Source: Verrucomicrobiales bacterium (GTDB lineage: Bacteria; Verrucomicrobiota; Verrucomicrobiia; Verrucomicrobiales; Akkermansiaceae). Taken from it: a stretch of DNA of 16,570 bases. Each line of letters begins with the position of its first letter. Position 1 is the first letter of the stretch. The notes under the pieces are model-generated. The model saw nothing but the letters and a program-made list of their open reading frames with translations, had not been told where the DNA came from and searched no databases. Of this stretch, positions 1 to 7,265 are shown piece by piece. A program made the translations under genes and the position numbers. The stretch covers positions 1 to 16,570 of the forward strand of contig DPWT01000038.1 of assembly GCA_003527555.1 (NCBI GenBank). Reading direction: 5' to 3'.

Positions 1-1
1 G

Positions 2-790
2 AGTCTAATGTATCCGGTGAGTGAGCGGGAAAAAATGGTGCAGGCGTTGAAGTTGCACCGTGAACCGATCGACAAGATTCCGCTGTATGTGAATGTGCTG
101 GTGATCAAGAGGGATAAAGAGGTCGCTATTTTTGATGCCGGTTTTGGTGGTGTGCCGAATAACCGGAAGGGATGGCTGTCAGAGGCGATGAAAAAAATCG
201 GCATCAAGCCTGAGCAGATCACGATTTCGTTTCTTAGTCATTGTCATGTGGATCATATCGAGGGTTTTGTGGCCGATGGAAAGCCCGCGTTTCCCAATGC
301 AGCATTGCACATCACGCCTGAGGAGTTTGCGTTCTGGCGTGCGAAGGAGCCAGACTTTTCACTCACGAAACGAAATCCAAAGAGCATTCCTAGCATGGTG
401 AAAATGGCGAAGAGGAATCTAGAAATTTTGAACCCACAGAAAGTTTTGACCAAGGTCGGAAGTGAATTGTTAGGTGGTGCGGTGACTGTGGAGGATGGAT
501 TTGGTCATACTCCTGGGCATGCAATTTACCGAATCAAGTCGGGTGCTGAGGAACTTCTTCACATTGTTGATCTTGCGCATCATCATTTGTTGATGTTTCA
601 GAATCCGAACTGGGCAATTGGGCTAGATAACATTCCGAAGCGTGCGGTGCAGACCCGCAAGCGTGTCTTTGCCCAAGCCGCCTCTGAGCGGACTCGCTGT
701 TATGGGTTTCATCTGCCGTATCCTGGTTTAGGTGTGGTTACTGGCAATGAGAAATCTTATCAATGGAAACCTGAACGCCTAGAATGGTAA
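2..790 (+). CDS. Metallo-beta-lactamase-fold hydrolase (5' partial)
   Basis: Probable zinc-dependent hydrolase of the metallo-beta-lactamase superfamily; the substrate cannot be told. Counting from the ATG at 8, the first metal motif H-x-H-x-D-H is at residues 78-83 (SHCHVDH). The second-site histidine is in GHTPGH (H167), the bridging aspartate is probably D188 in HIVDLA, and the last histidine is H235 in GFHLPYPG. The frame is open to the window edge. Relatives usually have a leader and a first beta-strand before the region that begins here, so the true start probably lies upstream and the ATG at 8 is internal. The closing region (QNPNWAIGLD, then TRKRVF, then FHLPYPGLG) resembles exported MBL-fold proteins often annotated loosely as lactonase-like. 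It ends 3 nt before the glycerate kinase start, so the two are probably co-transcribed. Family call is firm; function is open. Confidence 0.85.
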   Translation, partial: SLMYPVSEREKMVQALKLHREPIDKIPLYVNVLVIKRDKEVAIFDAGFGGVPNNRKGWLSEAMKKIGIKPEQITISFLSHCHVDHIEGFVADGKPAFPNAALHITPEEFAFWRAKEPDFSLTKRNPKSIPSMVKMAKRNLEILNPQKVLTKVGSELLGGAVTVEDGFGHTPGHAIYRIKSGAEELLHIVDLAHHHLLMFQNPNWAIGLDNIPKRAVQTRKRVFAQAASERTRCYGFHLPYPGLGVVTGNEKSYQWKPERLEW

Positions 791-793
791 GCT

Positions 794-1882
794 GTGAATA
801 TCCTACTTGCACCAGATAAGTTTAAAGGCACTTTCACTGCTGAGGAGATATGTGCGATCATATCGCGTGGTCTTCGTGAAGCACTTCCCAATGCTAGTAT
901 TGATACCTGCCCTATCGCTGACGGTGGCGATGGGTTTGCTGAGATTTTACGACAGAGTCTCAACGGAGAGTGGGTGGATTGTGCTGCCCATGATGCTATT
1001 GGTAGATCTGTCACCGCGCGTTACGCGCTCTGTGGTGATGTTGCAGTGATGGAAATGTCTGAGGCATCAGGGATAAGGCTGATTCCTGAACAACTGCGTG
1101 ATGTCTGGAACTCGAGCACTTTTGGAACTGGTGAGATGATGCGACATGCTATCGAGAAATCGCAAGTGAAACGGATTATCATGGGTATAGGTGGGAGTGC
1201 CACCAACGATGCTGGATGCGGTATGGCTGCTGCGCTCGGTGTTAAATTTTACGATGAAAAAGGTGAAGTATTAGAACCCACACCACGCAATCTTACAAAT
1301 TGTCGAAGTATCGATATATCTGACTGTATCGACTTGCCCGAAATTCTCGTTGCATGCGATGTGGAAAATCCTTTGTTAGGAGAAGATGGTGCTACACGCG
1401 TCTATGGTCCGCAAAAAGGTGTTGGTGAACATGATATGATTCCCATGGAGGATTGTTTTAACCAGCTGATCGACATGACTGGTGGGCAAAAAGAGGCTGA
1501 GACACCTGGTGCTGGAGCTGCTGGAGGGTTGGGGTTTGGTTTGCTGACATATTGCGGTGCGGATTTACTTTCAGGATTTGATCTGGTTGCTAGCGAGACT
1601 GACCTGTTAGGAAAAATAAGGTCTGCTGATGTGGTTATCACAGGTGAAGGTATGCTTGACGCACAGACATTGCATGGCAAGGGACCCGCGGGGGTGGCGG
1701 CGATGGCACGTTCAGAGGCCAAAAAGATTATAGCGATAGCCGGAGTGATTGAGCCCGTGGCGCGACAATTATTTGATCAGACCTACGCTCTGCATGACGA
1801 GACGAGAACGCTTGATGAAACCATTCGTCGGGGAGAGGAACTGCTGGTGACTTGTGTTAAGAAACTAGCGAGTGAGCTTTGA
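794..1882 (+). CDS. glxK: Glycerate kinase (GlxK/GarK family)
   Basis: Cytoplasmic glycerate kinase of the GarK/GlxK type. In this family the reaction is ATP + D-glycerate to phosphoglycerate (2-phosphoglycerate in the E. coli enzymes), feeding glyoxylate or sugar-acid breakdown into glycolysis. The 362-residue length is near the family norm. Visible family signatures are the N-terminal LLAPDKFKG (residues 4-12), PIADGGDGF (40-48), GIGGSATNDAGCGMA (131-145), VACDVENPLLG (186-196), YGPQKG (204-209), PGAGAAGGLGFGL (238-250) and VITGEGMLDAQTLHGKGPAG (281-300). The start is GTG at 794, the only start that gives the canonical N-terminus. It lies 3 nt after the preceding stop with no clear Shine-Dalgarno, which suggests translational coupling to the MBL-fold gene. 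The symbol follows the E. coli paralogue naming; garK would fit equally well. Confidence 0.93.
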   Translation: MNILLAPDKFKGTFTAEEICAIISRGLREALPNASIDTCPIADGGDGFAEILRQSLNGEWVDCAAHDAIGRSVTARYALCGDVAVMEMSEASGIRLIPEQLRDVWNSSTFGTGEMMRHAIEKSQVKRIIMGIGGSATNDAGCGMAAALGVKFYDEKGEVLEPTPRNLTNCRSIDISDCIDLPEILVACDVENPLLGEDGATRVYGPQKGVGEHDMIPMEDCFNQLIDMTGGQKEAETPGAGAAGGLGFGLLTYCGADLLSGFDLVASETDLLGKIRSADVVITGEGMLDAQTLHGKGPAGVAAMARSEAKKIIAIAGVIEPVARQLFDQTYALHDETRTLDETIRRGEELLVTCVKKLASEL

Positions 1883-1890
1883 GGTATGGC

Positions 1891-1920
1891 AAGATTGGGA
1901 TAATTATTTCCCAAAATCTT
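1891..1920. terminator. Weak hairpin between convergent genes
   Basis: The arms AAGATT+GGGA (1891-1900) and TCCC+AATCTT (1909-1920, with a 2-nt AA bulge) can pair around an 8-nt AT-rich loop. The hairpin lies where glycerate kinase ends and overlaps the last codons of the convergent dehydrogenase gene. No T-run follows on either strand, so it is at best a weak or factor-assisted terminator. Confidence 0.3.
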
Positions 1921-4789
1921 TAGCTGTGAATGGCTCCTTACGATTATTCAGATCGCTACGAACTTTGGCGACCTCTTCCTTGGTTATGTCTCCCAGCTGA
2001 TTATTCCAGCTGTTTCGTGTGAAGTTCAGTACATCGGCGATCTGCTGATCTTTGAGGTTTTCTTGTGCTGGCATTGCCCCGTTGTAACCTTTGTCTAACA
2101 CTTTGATGGGGCCGACGAGCCCCTTGAGGACTACTTTAATCGAGTCGGTGCGGTTTCGGCTGAGCCAATCGGATTTGTTTAAGGGAGGGAAGGTCTTTTC
2201 TACACCCTCGCCATCGGCTTGGTGGCATGCGATACAGGTCGCTGATTTGTAGATTTCAGCTCCCCGTTTGGCGCTTGCTGATAGTGGGTGAGTGCGCTTT
2301 TTTTCTTTTGTTATTGATGGCATCATGTCGTGTTTTGCTAGGGCCACGGTGACTGCCTGAGTGAGATGCTTGTCCTTTAGGAGTTCGTTGACATTTTTCT
2401 TAAGTGCGCTGAGGATTTCTGATGATTTAGGAGATAGTGCGATTTTAACCAATGCGGCGTGTTGGCCATCTGGTGTGAGTGTGCTGATTTGATTTATCAG
2501 CATATTGGCTGTGTTTTGGGTAGAGGGTAGCGAATGAATGATAGCGAGTTGTATGCCTGGCGATTGGCTTCTGATTTGCATGCGAGCAATCTCAGCGAAT
2601 TTCTCTGCGGATGTCATGTTGGCTAAGAGGTGTAGTGCGTGAATGGATGCTACAGTCTCATTCTGAGCGGCGCTGATGAGTGCGTTCACGGCTTGCTTGC
2701 CATCTTGTTCCAGAATGACTCTCTGTGCCGTTAGCCTCCAGAAAAGATTGGAATGGGATAGTGCAGCGACACGCTCGGTTAAAGATCCCAGCTTGGGTGC
2801 GGGAATTGGGTTACTATTTTTTGGTAATATACGAAAAATACGTCCGTGTTTGCGGTCGCGGTGCTTGGTGAGGTAGGCATTTCCTTTTCCTTTTTTCTGA
2901 TTTGGGCCGTAGACGTTGTGTTGGATAATCGGGTTATACCAGTCGGCAATATAAACAGCACCGTCGGGACCAACTTCTGCGGCGACTGGGGATGACCATG
3001 AGTCGGCGCTGGCAAAAATGTTATTTTGATAGTTGGTAGTTTTAAATCCTGCTCCATGGCGTTCAAGGCGTGGAGCCGAGACGATCTTGCAGGTTGGTGC
3101 GCATATGAGGACGCGTTGATTGTGCCAGTCTTTGGGGAACAATTGTGCGGTATAGACGCTGTGTCCTGCACCAGCGGTGATGCCGCCCCGGACGTCTACC
3201 TGCAGGGTGTCAAAGGTGATGGGTGCAATTTTATCTCCTGAGTCGGAACGTGGAGTTCGTCGTGGTTTAATGCCAGATCCTTGGTAGGCGGCGAGCGGAA
3301 TATCTAGCCACCATGATGGGTTATTGTTAGCCGTTGATCCCATAACGCGTCCCTCTTCGGTGAATCCAAGGCCCCAGGTGTTGTTGGTCGTATTTTGTAG
3401 AATTTCAACAGCAGAGCCGTCGGGTTTGAAGCGGAATACGCCTTGTCGGGATTTATGTTGTTTATTGCCAATTTTGATATCGAGACCTGAGTAGCCGACG
3501 GTCGCGTAGATCCAGTTATCGAATCCGTAACGCAGGTTTGAAGTGCAGGCGTGAGTGTCCCAGATTTTGAGTCCCTTGAAGAGTACCTTGCGTGTGTCGG
3601 ATTTTCCGTCGCCATTGGTATCGGAGAGGTAGACCATTTCCTCACCATCTGTTGCGATGCAACCGTCGCGATACGGCAGGGCTGATGTGCAGATGGTCAG
3701 TCCGGATGCAAAGGTGGTGACTTTATCCGCTTTGCCATCGTTGTTGGTATCCTCGAGAACCTTAATTTTGTCCTGTCCCGGTTTGTTGGTGACGCTGTTG
3801 TTCGGGTAATCGTAAGCCTCGACAGCCCACATCCTTCCTTTCTCGTCCCAGTTGATTGAGATCGGGTTGATGATGTCGGGTTCAGATGCAAAAAGCTGAA
3901 GATCATAACCGACAGGAACCTGTGTTAGCTTGATTGATTCAGAGACCGGCAGTGGGTTCTGAAGGTGTGTATGCGGGATGCGGCGGTCGAGTGGCTTGCC
4001 CCAGCTTTTGGCATGGATGATCGAAACGTTGGATTTAAAGTAGCTCAGCTTGGGGAGGTTGAGGTTTTTGACCAGTTGAGTCTTCTCGTTTCCGACCGTC
4101 CACATGGTGGCGCGATAAATGAGGTCTTGGTATTCGGCTAGCTCCCAGCAGCGTTCGTCGTGTCCGCTAGCGGTGTAGAAGATACGCCCCTTGCCGTTGG
4201 TTCGCACCCAGGTCCATGGTTCCTCCTCGCGTACTTGCAGTAGGACCCGGTCTTGGTTGTGCTTCTGGTGCACGTAAGTTTCATCCCAGCATTCGAAGCC
4301 TTTGTATCCTTTCATGATGGGATGATCCGGTTTAACGGTTTTCACTCGGAAAACACCTTTGCCATGTGACTTGAATTGGGCGCCGAGTAGTTTAATGTAT
4401 GCATCCGAGTTCCGGAAACAGCCGCAGGCTGAGTGCAGGAAGACACACGCGCCGCCATTCTTTGAGTATTGCAGCAATGCAGTCTCCTGATTTTTCTGAA
4501 TTGCCTCATGGTTTCCATAAACCATAAGGGCATCATACTTAGCTAGATTGCCTTTAGTGAGTGCTGACGGCTGATTAGCGTAGGTGAGGTTGATTCCGCG
4601 TGGTCCCAAAGCACGCCGAATTGTTGTGAATCGTTCCAGCGGGCGGTGTGAGCTGTTTGGGCTCCCGAGAAAAAGAACTTCTAGGCGACGGGCATCGGTT
4701 GTCTTTTGTTCTGCGGACAAGGATGGATGAATCAAGACCGTCACAAAGATGAAAAGAAGGTTGCGTAAATCGGTCAGTGGTTTGTTCAT
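1904..4789 (-). CDS. ThuA / PVC-type beta-propeller dehydrogenase / cytochrome c fusion
   Basis: Large exported multidomain protein, 961 residues. Residues 1-26 form a signal peptide (hydrophobic LLFIFVTVLI, ending near SLSA). Residues about 36-235 are a ThuA-like (glutamine-amidotransferase-fold) domain with HSACGCFRNSDAYIKLLGAQ and, further on, YTASGHDERCW. Residues about 285-655 match the PVC-type putative membrane-bound dehydrogenase (soluble-glucose-dehydrogenase-like propeller), with calcium-binding-like D-x-N-x-D-G repeats at about 347-352 and 390-395. A helical HEAT-like stretch (about 670-820) follows. A cytochrome c domain closes the protein, with C-x-x-C-H at 852-856 (CIACH) and a likely distal ligand M906 in GAMPAQ. 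By family knowledge these are envelope oxidoreductases linked to carbohydrate use; the substrate is unknown. An AraC-type regulator lies upstream on the same strand, 104 nt away. Confidence 0.88.
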   Translation of the reverse strand: MNKPLTDLRNLLFIFVTVLIHPSLSAEQKTTDARRLEVLFLGSPNSSHRPLERFTTIRRALGPRGINLTYANQPSALTKGNLAKYDALMVYGNHEAIQKNQETALLQYSKNGGACVFLHSACGCFRNSDAYIKLLGAQFKSHGKGVFRVKTVKPDHPIMKGYKGFECWDETYVHQKHNQDRVLLQVREEEPWTWVRTNGKGRIFYTASGHDERCWELAEYQDLIYRATMWTVGNEKTQLVKNLNLPKLSYFKSNVSIIHAKSWGKPLDRRIPHTHLQNPLPVSESIKLTQVPVGYDLQLFASEPDIINPISINWDEKGRMWAVEAYDYPNNSVTNKPGQDKIKVLEDTNNDGKADKVTTFASGLTICTSALPYRDGCIATDGEEMVYLSDTNGDGKSDTRKVLFKGLKIWDTHACTSNLRYGFDNWIYATVGYSGLDIKIGNKQHKSRQGVFRFKPDGSAVEILQNTTNNTWGLGFTEEGRVMGSTANNNPSWWLDIPLAAYQGSGIKPRRTPRSDSGDKIAPITFDTLQVDVRGGITAGAGHSVYTAQLFPKDWHNQRVLICAPTCKIVSAPRLERHGAGFKTTNYQNNIFASADSWSSPVAAEVGPDGAVYIADWYNPIIQHNVYGPNQKKGKGNAYLTKHRDRKHGRIFRILPKNSNPIPAPKLGSLTERVAALSHSNLFWRLTAQRVILEQDGKQAVNALISAAQNETVASIHALHLLANMTSAEKFAEIARMQIRSQSPGIQLAIIHSLPSTQNTANMLINQISTLTPDGQHAALVKIALSPKSSEILSALKKNVNELLKDKHLTQAVTVALAKHDMMPSITKEKKRTHPLSASAKRGAEIYKSATCIACHQADGEGVEKTFPPLNKSDWLSRNRTDSIKVVLKGLVGPIKVLDKGYNGAMPAQENLKDQQIADVLNFTRNSWNNQLGDITKEEVAKVRSDLNNRKEPFTAKDFGK

Positions 4790-4841
4790 GAGATGTTATT
4801 TGTTTATGTAATTCTTAATTACCCATGATCTTTGTACGATA

Positions 4842-4849
4842 TTACCGTA
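4842..4849. promoter_or_regulatory. Possible operator half-site upstream of dehydrogenase gene
   Basis: The 8-mer TTACCGTA lies 53-60 nt upstream of the dehydrogenase start. Its reverse complement occurs once in the divergent region at 5862-5869. An AT-rich palindrome (TAATT, 3 nt, AATTA; 4809-4821) lies between it and the gene. Regulation by the adjacent AraC-type protein is inference from position only. Confidence 0.25.
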
Positions 4850-4893
4850 AAGCAAGGGTGTGTGGATTGAGGTGGGGTTTATGTGGATCATGC

Positions 4894-5823
4894 CTAAGCA
4901 ATAAAAGCTGTTTGGTATATCCTGTATTTTGAAGGTGGGAGTTTGAAGTGTTTTTTGAAAGCGGTGGAGAATACAACGGGATTTTTGTAGCCCACATCGT
5001 AGGCAATGGCTTCGATTTTATAGTCTGTGGTTGTTAGCATTGCTGCAGCTCTCTGCATCCTTAACCAGCGGACATGTTCAAGGGGACTTCTGCTATGTTC
5101 AGCTCTGCATAAGCGTCTGAGATGCTCGGTGCTGAGAGATGCGATAGAGGCCATGCTGTCGAGCGACCATGGATGCGAAAGATCGCGTTCGATGCATGTC
5201 CAGAGTTTCCATAGTCTGTCATCGTAGCGGAATGGAGTGACAAACTCACGCACATAAGTGTGGATCAGTTGTGCCCATTGTTCGATGATTGCGTGGCGGT
5301 GCCCTTGTTCGGATTCGGCAAGTAGCCCGCGCATGGCGGCATGGAATTGATCGGAGCCAAAGTTTGATAAAATTGGTTGGGAGGATTTTATCAGCGGAAT
5401 TTGTAGTTCGGGGTGTCGGTAGCGAACCCAACAGAAATCCCATGGTTGATTTTCTTTCGCGCAATGAAAGGCATTAGTCGCGTAAGCGGGTAAGAGGCAT
5501 GCCTCGCCCTCACCGCATTGGTGCCATCTTCCATTGATTAGAATACGGCCGGCGCCAGCTAGGGTGACGATAAAGAACGCTCCTTCCTGAAACGTGCGAA
5601 CGACCTCATAAGGATACTGGGCCTTCATGATACCTGCATGCAGGATCTGGTAGTGACCAAGTGCGGCGCATACGGGCTGGTGATCAAGCCAGTCGCGCTC
5701 GTCATTTTCGTTGGCCCTGACGCAGCGTAGTTTAGTTTTCTCGCCAAAGATGTGTTTCTCTGTAAGCGGTTTACCTATTGTTTTAAGGGGTTGCATGGAA
5801 TTTACGACACTAGAGAGTAACAC
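4894..5823 (-). CDS. AraC-family transcriptional regulator
   Basis: Ligand-responsive transcription factor, up to 309 residues. The N-terminal half is a cupin-like AraC sensor domain (residues about 55-135, with GAGRILINGRWHQCGEGEAC and LLPAYATNAFHC). The C-terminal 205-302 region is a double helix-turn-helix of AraC/XylS type: the first HTH covers SLDSMASIASLSTEHLRRLC, and the second falls in KIEAIAYDVGYKNPVVFSTA followed by FKKHF. No ligand can be read from the sequence. The longest frame starts at GTG (5823). An ATG at 5796, giving a protein that begins MQPLKTIGKP, is equally plausible, and neither has a Shine-Dalgarno. The gene diverges from the TIM-barrel gene (56-107 nt between starts, depending on choice) and precedes the dehydrogenase on its own strand, so either or both could be its targets. 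Confidence 0.9.
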   Translation of the reverse strand: MLLSSVVNSMQPLKTIGKPLTEKHIFGEKTKLRCVRANENDERDWLDHQPVCAALGHYQILHAGIMKAQYPYEVVRTFQEGAFFIVTLAGAGRILINGRWHQCGEGEACLLPAYATNAFHCAKENQPWDFCWVRYRHPELQIPLIKSSQPILSNFGSDQFHAAMRGLLAESEQGHRHAIIEQWAQLIHTYVREFVTPFRYDDRLWKLWTCIERDLSHPWSLDSMASIASLSTEHLRRLCRAEHSRSPLEHVRWLRMQRAAAMLTTTDYKIEAIAYDVGYKNPVVFSTAFKKHFKLPPSKYRIYQTAFIA

Positions 5824-5833
5824 TGATGTGGAT

Positions 5834-5863
5834 TTGGAAAAGGTGAAAGTGTGATTGTATATA
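5834..5863 (+). promoter_or_regulatory. Possible sigma70-type promoter for the TIM-barrel gene
   Basis: TTGGAA (5834-5839) and TATATA (5858-5863) are separated by 18 nt. This fits a vegetative promoter reading towards the TIM-barrel gene. If real, transcription would begin near 5870, which favours the ATG at 5931 over the one at 5880 as start. Matching was done by eye only. Confidence 0.3.
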
Positions 5864-5886
5864 CGGTAAAATCTCTACCATGATAT
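5859..5886. promoter_or_regulatory. Imperfect dyad in the divergent region
   Basis: ATATACGGTA (5859-5868) and, inverted, TACCATGATAT (5876-5886) form an imperfect inverted repeat around a 7-nt centre. The left arm includes TACGGTAA, shared in inverse orientation with the region upstream of the dehydrogenase. Overlap with the putative -10 box would suit a regulator site for the divergent AraC-type protein. This is suggestive only. Confidence 0.3.
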
Positions 5887-5930
5887 GGAAAGCAGATAGG
5901 GTTCGAACCGAAAACAACACAACGTCATTT

Positions 5931-6797
5931 ATGCCAAATCCATGGACAGGTAAGGGGAATCCCTACACACGAGAAGAGGTCATTGAGCGTCTCCACGAGA
6001 CCTTGCGCAATAACGAATCGATTATCGCTGCTGGAGCGGGAACAGGCATAAGTGCCAAGTTTATTGAAAAGGGTGGAGCTGATCTGGTGATTATCTACAA
6101 CTCGGGGCGATACCGAATGTCTGGTCATGGCTCGACCTGCGGGCTTATGTCTTACGGAGATGCGAATGCGATTGCCATGGAGATCGGTGAGTATGAGGTG
6201 TTACCAGTTGTTAAAGAAATCCCTGTAATCTGCGGTGTGCATGCCACAGATCCGCGCCGCCGCATGTGGCACTGGCTACTCCAGGTAAAGGAGATGGGAT
6301 TCTCTGGAGTAAATAATTTTCCAACTCACACACTGGTGGATGGGCACTTTGGTCAGACCCTGGAAGAGACCGGGATGAGCGTAAAAAAAGAATATGAAAT
6401 GATTGCGCTCGCTCGCAAAATGAATTTGTTCACTACTGTTTACGTCACAAGCCCTGAGCAGGCGGTTGAAATGGCAAAGGCGGGAGCGGATTCGATCATC
6501 GCGCATTCGGGGACGACTATCGGAGGCTCTATCGGTGTAACCGATGCTGTGTGCACGATGGACGATGCAGTGAAACTGACTCAGGATATTATTGATGCAG
6601 CATGCACGGTAAGAAATGACATCATCTTCCTAACTCATGGCGGGCCGATCTGTACTCCTTCCGACGCCGCTTACGTGAATGAGCGAACAGATGCGGTTGG
6701 TTTTGTCGGAGCCTCCAGCTTGGAGCGTTTGGCCGTGGAAGATTCCCTGACTGATCTTACTGCGAAATTTAAGAAAATACCTGTCGCCAGAAAGTAG
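5931..6797 (+). CDS. TIM-barrel protein, phosphoenolpyruvate-hydrolase-like family
   Basis: Predicted cytoplasmic TIM-barrel enzyme of the family named after phosphoenolpyruvate hydrolase (PF09370); real substrates are mostly unproven. Counted from the ATG at 5931 (288 residues), recognisable stretches are NPWTGKGNPYTREEV at the N-terminus, AAGAGTGISAKFIEKGGADL (33-52), YNSGRYRMSGHGS (56-68), MSYGDAN (73-79), GVNNFPTHTLVDG (126-138), IAHSGTTIGGSIG (190-202) and FLTHGGPI (233-240). An in-frame ATG at 5880 would add 17 residues of non-conserved sequence and lies almost on top of a possible transcription start, so the later ATG is preferred. Neither has a Shine-Dalgarno. In other genomes this family often sits beside or fused to Tm-1-like UPF0261 proteins; none is seen here. 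A cupin gene follows 20 nt later and an AraC regulator diverges upstream, suggesting one small regulated catabolic unit. Confidence 0.85.
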   Translation: MPNPWTGKGNPYTREEVIERLHETLRNNESIIAAGAGTGISAKFIEKGGADLVIIYNSGRYRMSGHGSTCGLMSYGDANAIAMEIGEYEVLPVVKEIPVICGVHATDPRRRMWHWLLQVKEMGFSGVNNFPTHTLVDGHFGQTLEETGMSVKKEYEMIALARKMNLFTTVYVTSPEQAVEMAKAGADSIIAHSGTTIGGSIGVTDAVCTMDDAVKLTQDIIDAACTVRNDIIFLTHGGPICTPSDAAYVNERTDAVGFVGASSLERLAVEDSLTDLTAKFKKIPVARK

Positions 6798-6817
6798 CGG
6801 ATTACCTAAACTTCGAT

Positions 6818-7213
6818 ATGTTTATCACCCACGACGATATTCTCGAGGACGCTGTGCCAATGGGTCTCAACGAGTTTTTTTCGCATCATGCTGAGCCTCA
6901 CACGGTGCCAGCTAAGGATGTGGTCCTCATCCGTGCAACCATTGAATCTGGCCAAGGCCATGGGTTTCATTACCACGATGAACGAGAAGAGTTTCTCTAC
7001 ATTTTGGAGGGTGAGGTTGAGCAATGGGTGGGTGAGGAAAAGAAAAACCTCGGTGCGGGTGACGTCGTGTTTGTTCCTCCGGGGGTGGTGCATGCTACTT
7101 ACAATGTGGGTGCGGGTGAGGTTAGACTTTTGGCGATTTTTGGAAACCTGCAGTCTGAAGCTGAATTGGCAGTTGATGTATCTCAGCAAGAGCCATGGTG
7201 CTCAATACGCTGA
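6818..7213 (+). CDS. Single-domain cupin protein
   Basis: Small beta-barrel cupin of 131 residues. Both cupin motifs are complete. Motif 1 has H51, H53, E57/E58 and G65 (FHYHDEREEFLYILEGEVEQ). Motif 2 runs from G81 through P88, G89 and H92 to N96 (GDVVFVPPGVVHATYN). Three histidines and a glutamate indicate a bound divalent metal. Single-domain cupins act as isomerases, dioxygenases or sugar-binding proteins, so the fold does not fix the reaction. It lies 20 nt after the TIM-barrel gene on the same strand and is probably co-transcribed with it. The next gene on the strand starts 52 nt further on with its own ribosome binding site. Confidence 0.88.
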   Translation: MFITHDDILEDAVPMGLNEFFSHHAEPHTVPAKDVVLIRATIESGQGHGFHYHDEREEFLYILEGEVEQWVGEEKKNLGAGDVVFVPPGVVHATYNVGAGEVRLLAIFGNLQSEAELAVDVSQQEPWCSIR

Positions 7214-7254
7214 GTGACACAGATATTTTGATGGTAATCCAAGTTAGGATAACT

Positions 7255-7258
7255 AGGG
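7255..7258 (+). promoter_or_regulatory. Ribosome binding site of the selenoprotein gene
   Basis: AGGG lies 7 nt before the ATG at 7266. This is one of the few clear Shine-Dalgarno matches in the window. It decides the start against the upstream in-frame TTG at 7260, which has no room for a ribosome binding site of its own. Confidence 0.55.
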
Positions 7259-7265
7259 TTTGCAC

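Noticed and set aside
1891..1920. Strong intrinsic terminator between glycerate kinase and the dehydrogenase
   Set aside because: The hairpin is bulged and no T-run follows on either strand, so it is kept only as a weak feature.
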